From Chthoniobacterales bacterium (GTDB taxonomy: Bacteria > Verrucomicrobiota > Verrucomicrobiia > Chthoniobacterales > UBA10450), in NCBI GenBank assembly GCA_035274845.1, contig DATENU010000011.1, forward strand, positions 124,001 to 188,000: a stretch of DNA of 64,000 nt. Reading direction: 5' to 3'. Every line of letters begins with the position of its first letter. Within the stretch, counting starts at the first letter, position 1. Shown piece by piece: positions 18,301 to 26,641 of this stretch. The notes beneath the pieces are model-generated. The model did not search any database. It had not been told where the DNA came from and was given only the letters and a program-made list of their open reading frames with translations. The position numbers were made by a program, and so were the translations under genes.

Positions 18301-19129
18301 GGAAGCCCTTCCGGCCCATCTAGCCCAGGACGTTGTCCCCGGGACGACGATGGCCGGGATCGGCGCTCTTCGTCATTCTGTCGAATCGCCGTCGTTTGCG
18401 CCTCAAGTCATATCCACCGAGCCTTTAGCTCAGCAGCCAACCATACCAGCCACCATGCCTCAACCGAACCAACCAACACCCGCTCCCGCAATTCGCCCAG
18501 CTCCAATGATGGGGGGCGCTCCGCAATCTCAACCCGCCAGCGGCATGCAAACCGCAGTGCAGCTGACGTTCTCGTTTGAGATCGCGTCGCTGCAACTTAC
18601 GCCGAGCTTTAAGATGGGCGCGCTCCAGCTCAAGCCGACCTCGAAGATCGTCACCATGCGTCTGGCGCCCTCGCAACAGCCGCAGCCGGCGATGAATCTC
18701 CAAGTCACGTTCGAAGTCTCCACCGTGCAGGCCGCGGGTGGTGGCATCGGTCAGATTCGGCTTACTCCGTCACAACAGCAACGGCCCAGCGTGATCAGCT
18801 CGCCCGCCTTTAATATTGCCGGACTCCAGCTTCTTTCCGGCACGGATGCCGGCGCGGTTCAGCTCACCCCTTCGCAACAAGGGCAGGCTTCCGTCCATGT
18901 CACGGGGCGGTTCCAAATCGCGACCGTGGAATTCTCGCCGTCGTTCGAGATTGCTTCGATCGTCCTGAACTCCACTTCCAAGAGTGTGTCGGTGCAATTG
19001 CCAGGCGCAGGTCCGAGCGCGGTTGAAGGCGCGCCGGTCTTCGAGATTGCCAACGTCCAGATCTCCCCGAATGGCGAGATCGGCATGATGCAGCTCAACG
19101 CGCAGGGCGCGGGCCCGAAAGCGGCGTAA
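15311..19129 (+). CDS. large TPR / transmembrane / repeat protein
   Basis: 1272 residues from the ATG at 15311, chosen because it directly precedes a signal sequence (FATITVLVLSSFAATNVA). Residues 30-440 are two homologous TPR modules of about 200 residues each; both contain an NLRG segment, an AQ/FNLAxIPF segment and a block ending in a Tyr/Phe-x-LGW-like helix. A Pro/Ala/Thr-rich linker with repeated TATAKTEQSPATGPAT-like units follows (450-620), then one membrane segment near 630-652 followed by RRR. The rest lies on the other membrane side: Glu/Pro/Ala repeats (LPEEPVVAE-type, near 815-890) and a C-terminal block (about 1080-1265) of short beta-strand-like repeats such as FEIASLQLTPS. I recognise no family for the whole. 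The N-terminal half is likely periplasmic, scaffolding an unknown partner. Confidence 0.75.
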   Translation: MNIRKFATITVLVLSSFAATNVAPTKAELESMYDKAFREFNANNYPQALKELDAIDARQPDLAESQNLRGVILMRQAQYDEAEAALQKALATDPKFWNARFNLAEIPFLRKDWAEARKRFEGLLQGNAELQGEASQLIQYKVLLTYLLEGKENMVDSILAKFELSPDTPAVHYSNAAIAFQHKNEKEANDLLAAAEKKFSPQLNKLFAESLYEVGWMQKPAGQTRVALEITTEAERQAKAKAMATEKFEAAEQAFQQRDLTAARRLVDEADAADPNQPATINLRGEILLAQKDFDGAEAAFKQAAKIDPKFREAQYNLAQIPFKKKDYTKARERYEALFNSTPSPGGDKNQAAQIIKFKIYLTLLLEGKDSRAQKMMEQFQFTGDTPALYYAQAAWEFKHNNTAKANDWIVSARKIYSPALNLVFADSFYDLGWIQQNVAAAPVAPSKEVAKVESTPSIEPSPIPAPALALNKSAKQPAETAPQKAPPQVSSTDATTANAKTEKPPAPVTTNSPSVETPVVSNALPSETRAPLPPEPASSPATAPETATAKTEQSPATGPATSMAKTEQSPATGPATSNAVTQKTSPATSPANKVAPAPATTTTTSATTPATVMVPATVQTVGENPDRFNYNSLLFGGLITAALLILAWVGYSEFRRRVSVSVYRSPAPATGPSFDAVEAPATEQKLAAPKRLAGGPPQVSLHLKASEPSVRRAAVPFGKTNRPFGTNGGTTPAGLGAAIENLVPRAPVSEPEPERVETPAIEPVSEIVSAPEPVASPKANRDFASFAPIPEFSSVGEPKVIEPAVVEENVQAISSFAEIPAALPEEPIVAELPAAAMAEEPVVAEIPAALPEEPVAAELPASMLEEPVVAEVPAVSEEVPFVPEVPAWTPPAMPEPVWAPLSFQESVPVFEAPAPFEASAPIEEAAVPVAETAESFESVGEPIFAAPEIVAAPPPEEIEKTWEPELEPVAQGQPIPYQVPAFSTDSPMAEITKPEPEALPAHLAQDVVPGTTMAGIGALRHSVESPSFAPQVISTEPLAQQPTIPATMPQPNQPTPAPAIRPAPMMGGAPQSQPASGMQTAVQLTFSFEIASLQLTPSFKMGALQLKPTSKIVTMRLAPSQQPQPAMNLQVTFEVSTVQAAGGGIGQIRLTPSQQQRPSVISSPAFNIAGLQLLSGTDAGAVQLTPSQQGQASVHVTGRFQIATVEFSPSFEIASIVLNSTSKSVSVQLPGAGPSAVEGAPVFEIANVQISPNGEIGMMQLNAQGAGPKAA

Positions 19130-19154
19130 GGCAAGTCGTCCAGTTTATCAACGG

Positions 19155-19188
19155 AACGAGGAGGCAGGGTTGCCTCCTCGTTTTGTTT
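19155..19188 (+). terminator. rho-independent terminator after the large TPR gene
   Basis: AACGAGGAGGCA (19155-19166), loop GGGT, TGCCTCCTCGTT (19171-19182), then TTGTTT. Twelve perfect pairs, 25 bases after the stop codon. Confidence 0.92.
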
Positions 19189-19266
19189 GTAGTGACGCCG
19201 CTCTGTCGGCGGACGACGCCCACCCTGCTGCAACGGCTGTTTACGGCGACAGAGCGCCGTCGCTAC
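19189..19266. repeat. REP-like inverted-repeat element (GTAG...CTCTG family)
   Basis: Left arm 19189-19211 (GTAGTGACGCCGCTCTGTCG...) is an imperfect inverted copy of the right arm 19243-19266 (...CGACAGAGCGCCGTCGCTAC), about 20 matches in 23. It resembles the element at 48376, which also begins with GTAG and carries CTCTG within its arms. It sits directly between a terminator and the convergent aminopeptidase gene. Confidence 0.6.
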
Positions 19267-19285
19267 CTTGGCAGGCTCGCTATGA

Positions 19286-20401
19286 TTACTTCTTCGTGAA
19301 CCGTCCGCGATTCAGCGACCGCAAGGGAGCGGGAAGAAATTCACCATCGCGGCGGATGAGTTTTCCATCGAAGTAGACCTCACCGCCGCCGTAATCAGGA
19401 CGCTGGATATTGACCATGTCCCAATGCACCTGGCTGCGATTGCCATTGTCCGCGTCTTCGTAGGCCTGACCGGGAGTGAAATGAAAGGACCCGGCAATTT
19501 TCTCGTCGAAGAGAATGTCGCGCATCGGGTGCAGGACATACGGGTTAAAGCCGAGCGAGAATTCGCCGATATACCGGGCCCCCGGATCGGAATCGAGAAT
19601 CTTGTTCAACTTCTCGGTCAGATTGCTCGTCGCCTTCACAATCTTCCCATCCTTGAACTCCAGCCGGATGCTGTCGAAACCGGTGCCCTGATAAATGGTG
19701 GGCGCATTGAAGAGGACGTGCCCTTGGACGGAATCCTTGACCGGGCAACTGAAAACCTCGCCATCCGGGATGTTCCGGTCGCCTCCGCAAATCACGGAGC
19801 CGATGCCTTTGATGCTGAAGCGCAAGTCCGTTCCGGGACCCTTGATCTCCACCCGGTCGGTCTTGTCCATGAGCGCCTTGAGCGCTTTCATGCCCGGCTG
19901 CAATTTCCGGTAATCGAGCGTGCAAACATCGAAATAGAAATCTTCGAACGCTTCGCTGCTCATGGAAGCAAGCTGGGCCATGGAAGGCGAAGGCCACCGC
20001 AGCACGACCCATTTTGTTTTCTGGACCCGCCAGTCGGTCACCGGCCGCATCTTCTTTGCGCTCAACTTCATTTGCTCCGGAGGAACATCGGACAATTCCG
20101 TGACGTTATTTGCGCCGCGGATAGCGATGTAGGCGTCCATTTTTTTCATCCGAGCCAATTCATGAGCGGCGGTGATACTTAATTGGCGCTCCGTCGCGTC
20201 GAGCGCTAGCGCCCGGTTAACTCGGGATCGCAGCACCTGGGCGAAAGGAATCGCTCCGGCCTTTCGCGCAGCCCGCACCAACGCGATCGTCATTTCGTCC
20301 GGCACGTCGAAAGTCTCGATCAGGACGGTTTCGTTCCGCTTCAATCTGGTCGAATATTCGACCAGGATTTTGGCGAGTTTGTCAAAGCGCGGGTCATGCA
20401 T
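19286..20401 (-). CDS. M29 family aminopeptidase
   Basis: 371 residues of the AmpS/thermophilic aminopeptidase family (M29), cytoplasmic dimetal exopeptidases that remove N-terminal residues. Visible are the metal/active-site segments [12 protein letters not shown] near 225, [12 protein letters not shown] near 295, and [20 protein letters not shown] with HWDMV near 325-345, all in the C-terminal half as expected. The N-terminal half ([19 protein letters not shown]) is also typical. Length fits (about 370-410). It is last in a leftward run that includes rsmB and ugd, though a 63-base gap separates it from rsmB. Confidence 0.85.
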   Translation of the reverse strand: MHDPRFDKLAKILVEYSTRLKRNETVLIETFDVPDEMTIALVRAARKAGAIPFAQVLRSRVNRALALDATERQLSITAAHELARMKKMDAYIAIRGANNVTELSDVPPEQMKLSAKKMRPVTDWRVQKTKWVVLRWPSPSMAQLASMSSEAFEDFYFDVCTLDYRKLQPGMKALKALMDKTDRVEIKGPGTDLRFSIKGIGSVICGGDRNIPDGEVFSCPVKDSVQGHVLFNAPTIYQGTGFDSIRLEFKDGKIVKATSNLTEKLNKILDSDPGARYIGEFSLGFNPYVLHPMRDILFDEKIAGSFHFTPGQAYEDADNGNRSQVHWDMVNIQRPDYGGGEVYFDGKLIRRDGEFLPAPLRSLNRGRFTKK

Positions 20402-20464
20402 AGCGCCTTACGATTCCACTGGCAATCGCGGATGCAAGATGACGTTGCGCGGGGATTGGAATCA

Positions 20465-21718
20465 TCACTCAGCGCGCACGAGTTTGCCGGCGTAAGCGCC
20501 ATCGAATCCATCACGGAAGGGGAGCAGCGAACGTTGCTCGGTCAGTTGAAGGAACGAAAACTCACGCAGGATCGCGTCGATGACCTTCTCGTTTTCCTCC
20601 GGTTCGATGCTGCACGTGCTATAGACCAAAGCTCCTCCCGCTTTGAGCAGCGGAATGATCGCGCGAACAATGCGAAGCTGCTCGTGCGGCATGCGCGAGA
20701 AATCTTTCGGGCTCAACCGCCAGCGGAGATCGACCCGGCGCCGCATCACCCCGGTATTGCTGCAAGGCGCATCAATCAGGATCCGATCGAACGGACAAGT
20801 TACCCACGGTTCCGGCAGGGCCTGGCCCGTGGTCCAATCGTGTTGCGCCACTCGGACGACTCCGACGCCGAGGCGGTCCAGATTATCCTGGAGCGTTTGG
20901 ATTCGGCCGGCGTCACGATCGCAGGCCACGATCGCCCCCTGATTTCTCATTAGCTCGGCGAGCAGACCGGTTTTGCCTCCAGGCGCAGCGCAAGCGTCGA
21001 GCACTCTCTCGCCGGGTTTGGGATCGAGCAGCCGGCAGGCGAGCGCCGTGCTGGGGTCCTGAATGTAGCAATGTCCGGCGGCCAGCGCCTCGCCGGGAAT
21101 ACTCTTCAGGCGCATGAAGTTCGCATTTTCGGGCAGTGCTTCGACTTCAGGGTGTCGGCTGACGAAGTTCTCCAACGAAGTTTTTAGCAGATTAACGCGG
21201 GCATATATTGGAGCTGGAAGGTTGTTCCATTCACAAAGGGCAGCGGCGTTTTTCTCTCCAAAGTTGTGGGCCCAGCGCTGGATCAGGAATTGAGGATGCG
21301 AGCTTCTGATGCTGAGGTCCTGCTGGCCCGCACGAGCCAGAAGCAGCTCCTTTTGGCGAAGAGCATTGCGCAAAATGGCATTGACCAGGGATCGCAATCT
21401 CGTGCTGGCCAGCGCGACGGTCTCGAAAACCGCGGCATGCTCCGGGGTCTCCAGGAAAAAGAGCTGGTAGAGACCGAGCCGCAGGATGTCCCGGGCATCG
21501 GGATCCAAATTCACCGGCCGCAGCGAAGCGATCCAAAAATCGAGCAGTGCGATATTGCGGATGACTCCGTAAAAGAGCTCCGTGGCGAATCCACGATCGG
21601 CAGGCATCAGCTCACTCGCGCGCAACCGGCGCGAGAGAATTGCATCCGCAAAGGTTTCGCTGCTGCGCCATTCCTGGAGCGCGGCCAGCGCCAGAGCGCG
21701 TGAACTCGTGTTTGACAT
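20465..21718 (-). CDS. rsmB: 16S rRNA (cytosine-967-C5)-methyltransferase
   Basis: 417 residues with a NusB-like RNA-binding domain at the N-terminus (about 5-135, RGFATELFYGVIRN) and a Rossmann methyltransferase domain behind it. VLDACAAPGGKTGLLAEL is the SAM-binding motif I; IDAPCSNTGVMRRR and VYSTCSIEPEENE carry the two cysteines of m5C methyltransferases (nucleophile and release). The protein methylates C967 of 16S rRNA before subunit assembly. Family length is about 430. A REP-like element lies directly before its start codon. Confidence 0.9.
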   Translation of the reverse strand: MSNTSSRALALAALQEWRSSETFADAILSRRLRASELMPADRGFATELFYGVIRNIALLDFWIASLRPVNLDPDARDILRLGLYQLFFLETPEHAAVFETVALASTRLRSLVNAILRNALRQKELLLARAGQQDLSIRSSHPQFLIQRWAHNFGEKNAAALCEWNNLPAPIYARVNLLKTSLENFVSRHPEVEALPENANFMRLKSIPGEALAAGHCYIQDPSTALACRLLDPKPGERVLDACAAPGGKTGLLAELMRNQGAIVACDRDAGRIQTLQDNLDRLGVGVVRVAQHDWTTGQALPEPWVTCPFDRILIDAPCSNTGVMRRRVDLRWRLSPKDFSRMPHEQLRIVRAIIPLLKAGGALVYSTCSIEPEENEKVIDAILREFSFLQLTEQRSLLPFRDGFDGAYAGKLVRAE

Positions 21719-21794
21719 AGGTGGATCGAGCGCTCCGTCGCTCGATTAGAGCTGGCTGAGAACGTTATCGCGCGGCCGAGCGCACGATCCACCT
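21719..21794. repeat. REP-like palindromic element (GGTGGATCG family)
   Basis: AGGTGGATCGAGCGCT at the left end and an inverted copy ending CGCACGATCCACCT at 21794. It fills the gap between the rsmB start codon (21718) and the ugd stop codon (21796). Two further members lie at 31549 and 34942. Confidence 0.7.
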
Positions 21795-21795
21795 G

Positions 21796-23115
21796 TTACG
21801 ATCCACGCGGTTTTGCACTCGCGCGGCCAATTGAGTGATAGTGGAAGCCGAGTTTCGCCATGGTTTCGGGATCGAACAGATTGCGTCCGTCGAAAACTAT
21901 CGGCGTGGTCATCTTTTCCTTCACTACTGCCAGATCGATGTTGGCAAATTCCGCCCATTCCGTGGCAATGACCAGCGCTTCAGCGCCTTCCACCGTTTCC
22001 AGCGCCGAGCCCGCGAATTTCGCTCCGGCGATCGCCTCGAGCGAGCGCGCCTTTTCCATTCCTTTCGGATCGTAAACCGTGACCTGAGCGCCTTCCTTAA
22101 TCATGTCCGCCACGAGATCGATTGCGACGGAAGATCTAAGGTCATCGGTGTCGGGTTTGAAAGTCAGTCCCCAAACCGCGATTTTTTTCTCGCGCAAAAC
22201 CCAGAGCGCTGCCCGGAGCGATTTCAAAAACCGGTTCTTTTGCTCGGCGTTGATCCGCTGCACTTCTTTGAGCAGGTTGAAAGGAACGCCCAGCTGTTCG
22301 CTGATCGTAATGAACGCGGCGAGGTCCTTCGGAAAACAGGAGCCGCCGTAACCGATTCCCGCGTTGAGAAAATTCCGTCCGATCCGGCGATCCATCCCGA
22401 TGCCGTCCGCCACCTTTTCGACGTCGGCTCCGCTCGCCTCACAGATCGCCGAAACCGCGTTGATGTATGAAATCTTTAGCGCCAGGAAAGAATTGGCGGC
22501 GTGCTTGATCAACTCAGCACTATTGATGTCCGTGACCAGAATCGGCGCCATGAAAGGCTCGTAGACTTTTTTCATGAGGTCGATCGCATGTTCGCTCTCG
22601 GCGCCGATCACGATGCGGTCCGGCTGCATCAAGTCCGCGACGGCGCAGCCTTCGCGCAGGAACTCCGGGTTGCTGACGACGTCAAATTCAGCGCCATGCC
22701 GGTTATAGCGCTTGATTGATTCGCGCACCTTCTCGCCGGTTTTTACCGGCACGGTGCTCTTGTCCACGATGACGCGATAGCTGGTCAAAACGCCCGCAAT
22801 TTCTCTCGCGACCTTTTCGATAAAACTGAGGTCGACGCTGCCGTCCGGTTGCTGCGGGGTGGGGACGGCGATGAACACGATCTGTGAGTTATCGACCCCT
22901 TCCTGGATGCTTCCGGTAAAGCGGAGCCGCCGGGCGGAAACGTTCCGGTGAATCACTTCTTCCAGGCCCGGCTCGTAAATGGGCACTTTGCCGGCCTGCA
23001 ACGCCTCTACCCGGCGCGGATCGTTATCCACGCAGATGACGTTGTGGCCCACGTCCGCAAAACAAGCCCCGGTAACGAGACCCACATAACCTGAACCGAT
23101 AATGGAGATGTCCAT
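21796..23115 (-). CDS. ugd: UDP-glucose 6-dehydrogenase
   Basis: 439 residues; oxidises UDP-glucose twice with NAD+ to UDP-glucuronate, a precursor of capsule, exopolysaccharide or modified LPS sugars. The N-terminal Rossmann fold starts MDISIIGSGYVGLVTGACFA; VPTPQQPDGSVDLS, STVPVKTGEKV and NPEFLREGCAVADL follow, and GYGGSCFPKDLAAF holds the catalytic cysteine. The C-terminal UDP-binding domain contains WGLTFKPDTDDLRSS. Full length. It lies 85 bases downstream of lptD on the same strand, consistent with an envelope-polysaccharide role. Confidence 0.94.
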   Translation of the reverse strand: MDISIIGSGYVGLVTGACFADVGHNVICVDNDPRRVEALQAGKVPIYEPGLEEVIHRNVSARRLRFTGSIQEGVDNSQIVFIAVPTPQQPDGSVDLSFIEKVAREIAGVLTSYRVIVDKSTVPVKTGEKVRESIKRYNRHGAEFDVVSNPEFLREGCAVADLMQPDRIVIGAESEHAIDLMKKVYEPFMAPILVTDINSAELIKHAANSFLALKISYINAVSAICEASGADVEKVADGIGMDRRIGRNFLNAGIGYGGSCFPKDLAAFITISEQLGVPFNLLKEVQRINAEQKNRFLKSLRAALWVLREKKIAVWGLTFKPDTDDLRSSVAIDLVADMIKEGAQVTVYDPKGMEKARSLEAIAGAKFAGSALETVEGAEALVIATEWAEFANIDLAVVKEKMTTPIVFDGRNLFDPETMAKLGFHYHSIGRASAKPRGS

Positions 23116-23200
23116 GAGAAATTAGCGCCGCGCGTCAGGCGCAGCGCGGAAAAGAACGGGCAAAGCGCGCAAATTGCAATCGGGAACGCGCCACGCCGTC

Positions 23201-25438
23201 TTATTGCGTTTGTTCGGCGCCGCCCGGATCGAAGTTAAGATCGAAGCTAAACTTCGGCAGCGCTTTCAAAGTGAAGGTCAGGAGAACGCCGTATTCTTTT
23301 ACCCCGCCATTGTCGCGGATAATGGCCCCGACCGACGCGACCCAACTCGTCAGATCCCGATAGATCGAATAGCGTTGTTGCTCGAGGACACCGCTGGTTC
23401 CTTCGTATTGTTCCGAAATTCCGATGCCCCAGTTGTCATCGATCCGATAGAAGCCCCCGAAGACGTAGAGGCTGCTGTTATCGAAAAACGGATTCTGGTT
23501 CAAATACCGATGGGCAAACGAGAGCTGAAGATTCGCGATTGGCTGAACGTTGATGCTGGTGTTGACCTCGGTGAAGCCCTTCTCGAACAACGGCACCTGC
23601 GAAGAAACGCCGAACGACATCCAGGGGACCGGTGTGAAATTGAGCCGGTTAAACAGGTTCGAATACTGCGTCTTGTCGAACGGGTTATCGAAGTTCACGT
23701 CCATGTAGGTCTCGATGTCCATCCAGCTCACCGTGAAATCGTCTCGCCGGGTGAGGAGCCGATTGCGCACGCCGAAGCGCAGGATGGTCCAGTTATCAAT
23801 CGAGTCTATGGTGGTGAACTGCGGGAAATCGATTGGCCGCAATTGCGTCGAAGGCTGGTAGCGGTCGAATTGCAGGATCGACGCCGGATCGTTCGCGGAC
23901 GTCGAAACCCAGGAGAAATTCACGAACGGCTGGATGACGTGCTTGAGACCGTCGAGACCAACGGCGCTGCTCTGCGCGCCGTCCCACGTCCGGGTTACCT
24001 TGAATGAACTCTCGATCCCGCCGTTGAAGACCGTCCGCAATTTGTTCCCGGCGAAAACAACCTTATCCGTCAAATCGACGTTCAGGAAATCGGGGATGAA
24101 GGGGTTGTCGCTTGGCATGATATCCGTCTTCGTGACGTCGCGCGTTTTGTCATAGTAGGTCGCGCGGAAGCCGACCCGCGGCACGACGGAGAGCCAGCCG
24201 AAGAGTGTCGTCGGGAAGGTGAACTGATGGAAAGAGTCGAGCCGGAGCGTGCTGTAATCGTGCTTGGGCGAATCTTCCTCGAAGCTGCGATGGAGGTCGG
24301 CGATGCCGGTCTCGCCTTCGTAAAAGATCGGGCCGCCGAAGATCGGCATGCGTTTGACGTCGAGGACAATTTCGGGCAACCGCTCGGTCGTCTCGTAGAA
24401 TTCGTTGGCCTGGAAACGGCCGAGCATGGTGAGCGTGTAATTCGGATTGCTCTTCGTTACCGCGACGATGTTGTCCGGCTGCGGATTTAGCTGGAACTCA
24501 CCCTGAAAAAAGTCCTGGAGCACGAACTCGTCGCTTAGCTTCGTGATGTTCGCGATCCCGTAGATGTCTTCGGTAAACAGCGTCCGGCTCTGGATTGAAA
24601 CCCGGTAACGATTTTCGGGAATGTCCGGACGCACCGCAGAAGTGCGATTGATGTCCGGATTTTCGTCCTTCAATAAGTAGGTCCGGATTCTGGCCCAACT
24701 TCTCTTGTTTTCACCGAAGCGGATGTAGGGATCGAACCCAAACGCGAGTCCGCGCCGGGAACGATAATCAAGGCGAATGTCAGCCTTGATATCATCGGTA
24801 ATCGGCATGCTGATCCGGCCCAAAAGAGATGGGCCCCAGGAGCTCAGGTAGGCCGGGGAAATCATGTAGGTGAAAGAGTCGTCGAGCGATTGGTAGAGAT
24901 AGGGCCACCAAAAGATCGGGACGTTCCGGACGTAAAAAACCACGTTCGAAAAGACCACCCGGTCGTGCTCATACACTCGAATCTTTTTGGCCTGGAGACG
25001 GAAATCCGGCTTCGAGGAATCGTGGGTGGTGAAGGAACCTTTCGAAACCAGATAGGCGTCTTCCGAGATGGAAGTGACATTCTCTCCGCTGACCAGATAC
25101 GGCGTCTTGTCGGTCCGCATGTCGACCGCCTGGATTTTTTTGGTTTCGGTGTTGTAAATCGCGCGGTCGCCGACGAACAGCCCCTGGGTGCGATAAATCC
25201 GGACATTTCCCTCCGCCAGGACCTCGTGGGTCTTGGGGTTGTAGCGGACGGAATCGGCGTAAATATCGGCATCACCGGCGTGAATGGCCACGTTGCCGTG
25301 GGCAGTGGCGATGCCGTTCTCGTAATTGGTGTCGCCGGTGGCGGATATTTCGAGAGGCTGTTTCTCCGTGCCCAGCTCCGCTTGGGCCAGGGAAGCGGCG
25401 CAAAGAAGGCCAAAAAAAGGTAAAAACAGCCTACGCAT
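23201..25438 (-). CDS. lptD: LPS-assembly outer membrane protein LptD (OstA-like)
   Basis: 745 residues with a signal peptide (FFGLLCAASLAQA). The N-terminal OstA/LptA-like jellyroll (about 25-170) shows the repeat pattern GIATAHGNVAIHAGDADIYAD, then VLAEGNVRIYRTQGLFVGD; the C-terminal part is a large beta-barrel with many aromatic residues and ends in a segment (FTLKALPKFSFDLNF) suited to outer-membrane insertion. LptD with LptE places lipopolysaccharide in the outer leaflet. Only two cysteines lie near the signal region, so the inter-domain disulfides of E. coli LptD appear to be absent. It implies an LPS-bearing outer membrane. Confidence 0.85.
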   Translation of the reverse strand: MRRLFLPFFGLLCAASLAQAELGTEKQPLEISATGDTNYENGIATAHGNVAIHAGDADIYADSVRYNPKTHEVLAEGNVRIYRTQGLFVGDRAIYNTETKKIQAVDMRTDKTPYLVSGENVTSISEDAYLVSKGSFTTHDSSKPDFRLQAKKIRVYEHDRVVFSNVVFYVRNVPIFWWPYLYQSLDDSFTYMISPAYLSSWGPSLLGRISMPITDDIKADIRLDYRSRRGLAFGFDPYIRFGENKRSWARIRTYLLKDENPDINRTSAVRPDIPENRYRVSIQSRTLFTEDIYGIANITKLSDEFVLQDFFQGEFQLNPQPDNIVAVTKSNPNYTLTMLGRFQANEFYETTERLPEIVLDVKRMPIFGGPIFYEGETGIADLHRSFEEDSPKHDYSTLRLDSFHQFTFPTTLFGWLSVVPRVGFRATYYDKTRDVTKTDIMPSDNPFIPDFLNVDLTDKVVFAGNKLRTVFNGGIESSFKVTRTWDGAQSSAVGLDGLKHVIQPFVNFSWVSTSANDPASILQFDRYQPSTQLRPIDFPQFTTIDSIDNWTILRFGVRNRLLTRRDDFTVSWMDIETYMDVNFDNPFDKTQYSNLFNRLNFTPVPWMSFGVSSQVPLFEKGFTEVNTSINVQPIANLQLSFAHRYLNQNPFFDNSSLYVFGGFYRIDDNWGIGISEQYEGTSGVLEQQRYSIYRDLTSWVASVGAIIRDNGGVKEYGVLLTFTLKALPKFSFDLNFDPGGAEQTQ

Positions 25439-25534
25439 CGCCGGATGCCGAAGCTACTGGAGGGGAGGGCAGTTGCAAAGGCAAAAGCGGGGAAGCAGGG
25501 CTGCGTATAGGGCGGAAATCGGGGTTGGGCGAGG

Positions 25535-26641
25535 TCAGGCCGGCGGCGAGAACGCGAGACGCAAACCGGCGACCTGCTGGTTTAAGCCGCAGGTCGAGAC
25601 GATGGCGGTGCGCAGCGGCGCCTGGATGGCCGCTGCGCCGAGTGAAAGCGCAGGCACACGCTGCGTTCGGAGGGACTGGGCCGCGCAAATGGTTTGCCAG
25701 AGACTGCTCGCCCCCACGCTTTCGCCGAGAGCCTGTTTGATTGCATAAACCCTCGCGTCCGGACAGTGCTTCGAAATCGCCCCGCGTTCCCCCTCATCGA
25801 TGAACGTTCCATTCGCGCTGGCCGCGACGAAATCGGGTGGCTCAAGGCAAACTTCGCCGACGACTTTCTCGATGCACGACGCGGCTTCGCGCTGAGTGCG
25901 AAAATTGGTTCCGCTGGCGATCTTCTCAATCGCCACTGGTCCGCGTCGCCCCAGCAAGATAGCTCCCGCACCTTCGCTCAGAATCATTCCGTGGGGTGGC
26001 TGTTGAAAAGGCTCGACCGGCGGAGCCGAACGAAGAAGGCGCCACTTCCGATAGGCATCGCAGAGCAACCAGTCGGCCTCTTCGGCGCCCACCACCAGGC
26101 AGTAGTCGAGCGCGTCGTTCCCCATTAGCTCTTCCGCCATCTTCAGCGCGAGAGTTCCGACCGCCCCGTCGCCTACCAAAGTGTAACTCGCTCCAGAAAT
26201 TCCGAGAATGGCGGCCAAATGACTCGCTGGGGCGTTGAAGACCGTCTCGGGAAAAAGCAGCGGGCTAGCCGCCTGCGCGCCCGATTCGACGACATCATGA
26301 TAAAATCGTTTTGTGTAGATCACGCCGCCGTTGGAGACCGCGAAGATCAGGGCCGTTTTGCCGGCGATGTCCGGATCAAGCGTGAGCTTGGCGTCGGTCA
26401 GGGCGGCAAGCCCGGCCACGACCGCGAAGCGCGAGATGGCGCTGGAGCGCCGCAGCCGCGGATGGGGCGGAGCCTGGCCGGTTGCCTCAGCCGGCACCCT
26501 AAAAGCCAGATAGTCGGGCCCAAGGGGGCTGGAAACGGCGCTGGCGGCTGCGCTCTCGCCCTTCAAGAGGCGCTCCCAGACCTCCTCGACGCCGCTGCCC
26601 AGCGGCGTGACCCAACCCATGCCGGCAATTCGCAGATTCAT
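25535..26641 (-). CDS. ketosynthase-like protein without the catalytic triad (chain-length-factor-like)
   Basis: 368 residues with the thiolase/ketosynthase fold: MGWVTPLGSGVEEVWE at the N-terminus and ILSEGAGAILL in the middle. The catalytic Cys-His-His set of FabF is lost: the cysteine loop reads YTLVGDGAVGTLAL, the first His motif reads ASANGTFIDEGE (His to Asn) and the second reads KQALGESVGASSL (His to Glu). It starts inside the stop of an intact ketosynthase gene (ATGA overlap), giving a KS-alpha/KS-beta arrangement as in type II polyketide and aryl polyene systems, where the dead partner sets chain length. No acyl carrier protein, ketoreductase or dehydratase lies in view. Confidence 0.8.
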   Translation of the reverse strand: MNLRIAGMGWVTPLGSGVEEVWERLLKGESAAASAVSSPLGPDYLAFRVPAEATGQAPPHPRLRRSSAISRFAVVAGLAALTDAKLTLDPDIAGKTALIFAVSNGGVIYTKRFYHDVVESGAQAASPLLFPETVFNAPASHLAAILGISGASYTLVGDGAVGTLALKMAEELMGNDALDYCLVVGAEEADWLLCDAYRKWRLLRSAPPVEPFQQPPHGMILSEGAGAILLGRRGPVAIEKIASGTNFRTQREAASCIEKVVGEVCLEPPDFVAASANGTFIDEGERGAISKHCPDARVYAIKQALGESVGASSLWQTICAAQSLRTQRVPALSLGAAAIQAPLRTAIVSTCGLNQQVAGLRLAFSPPA

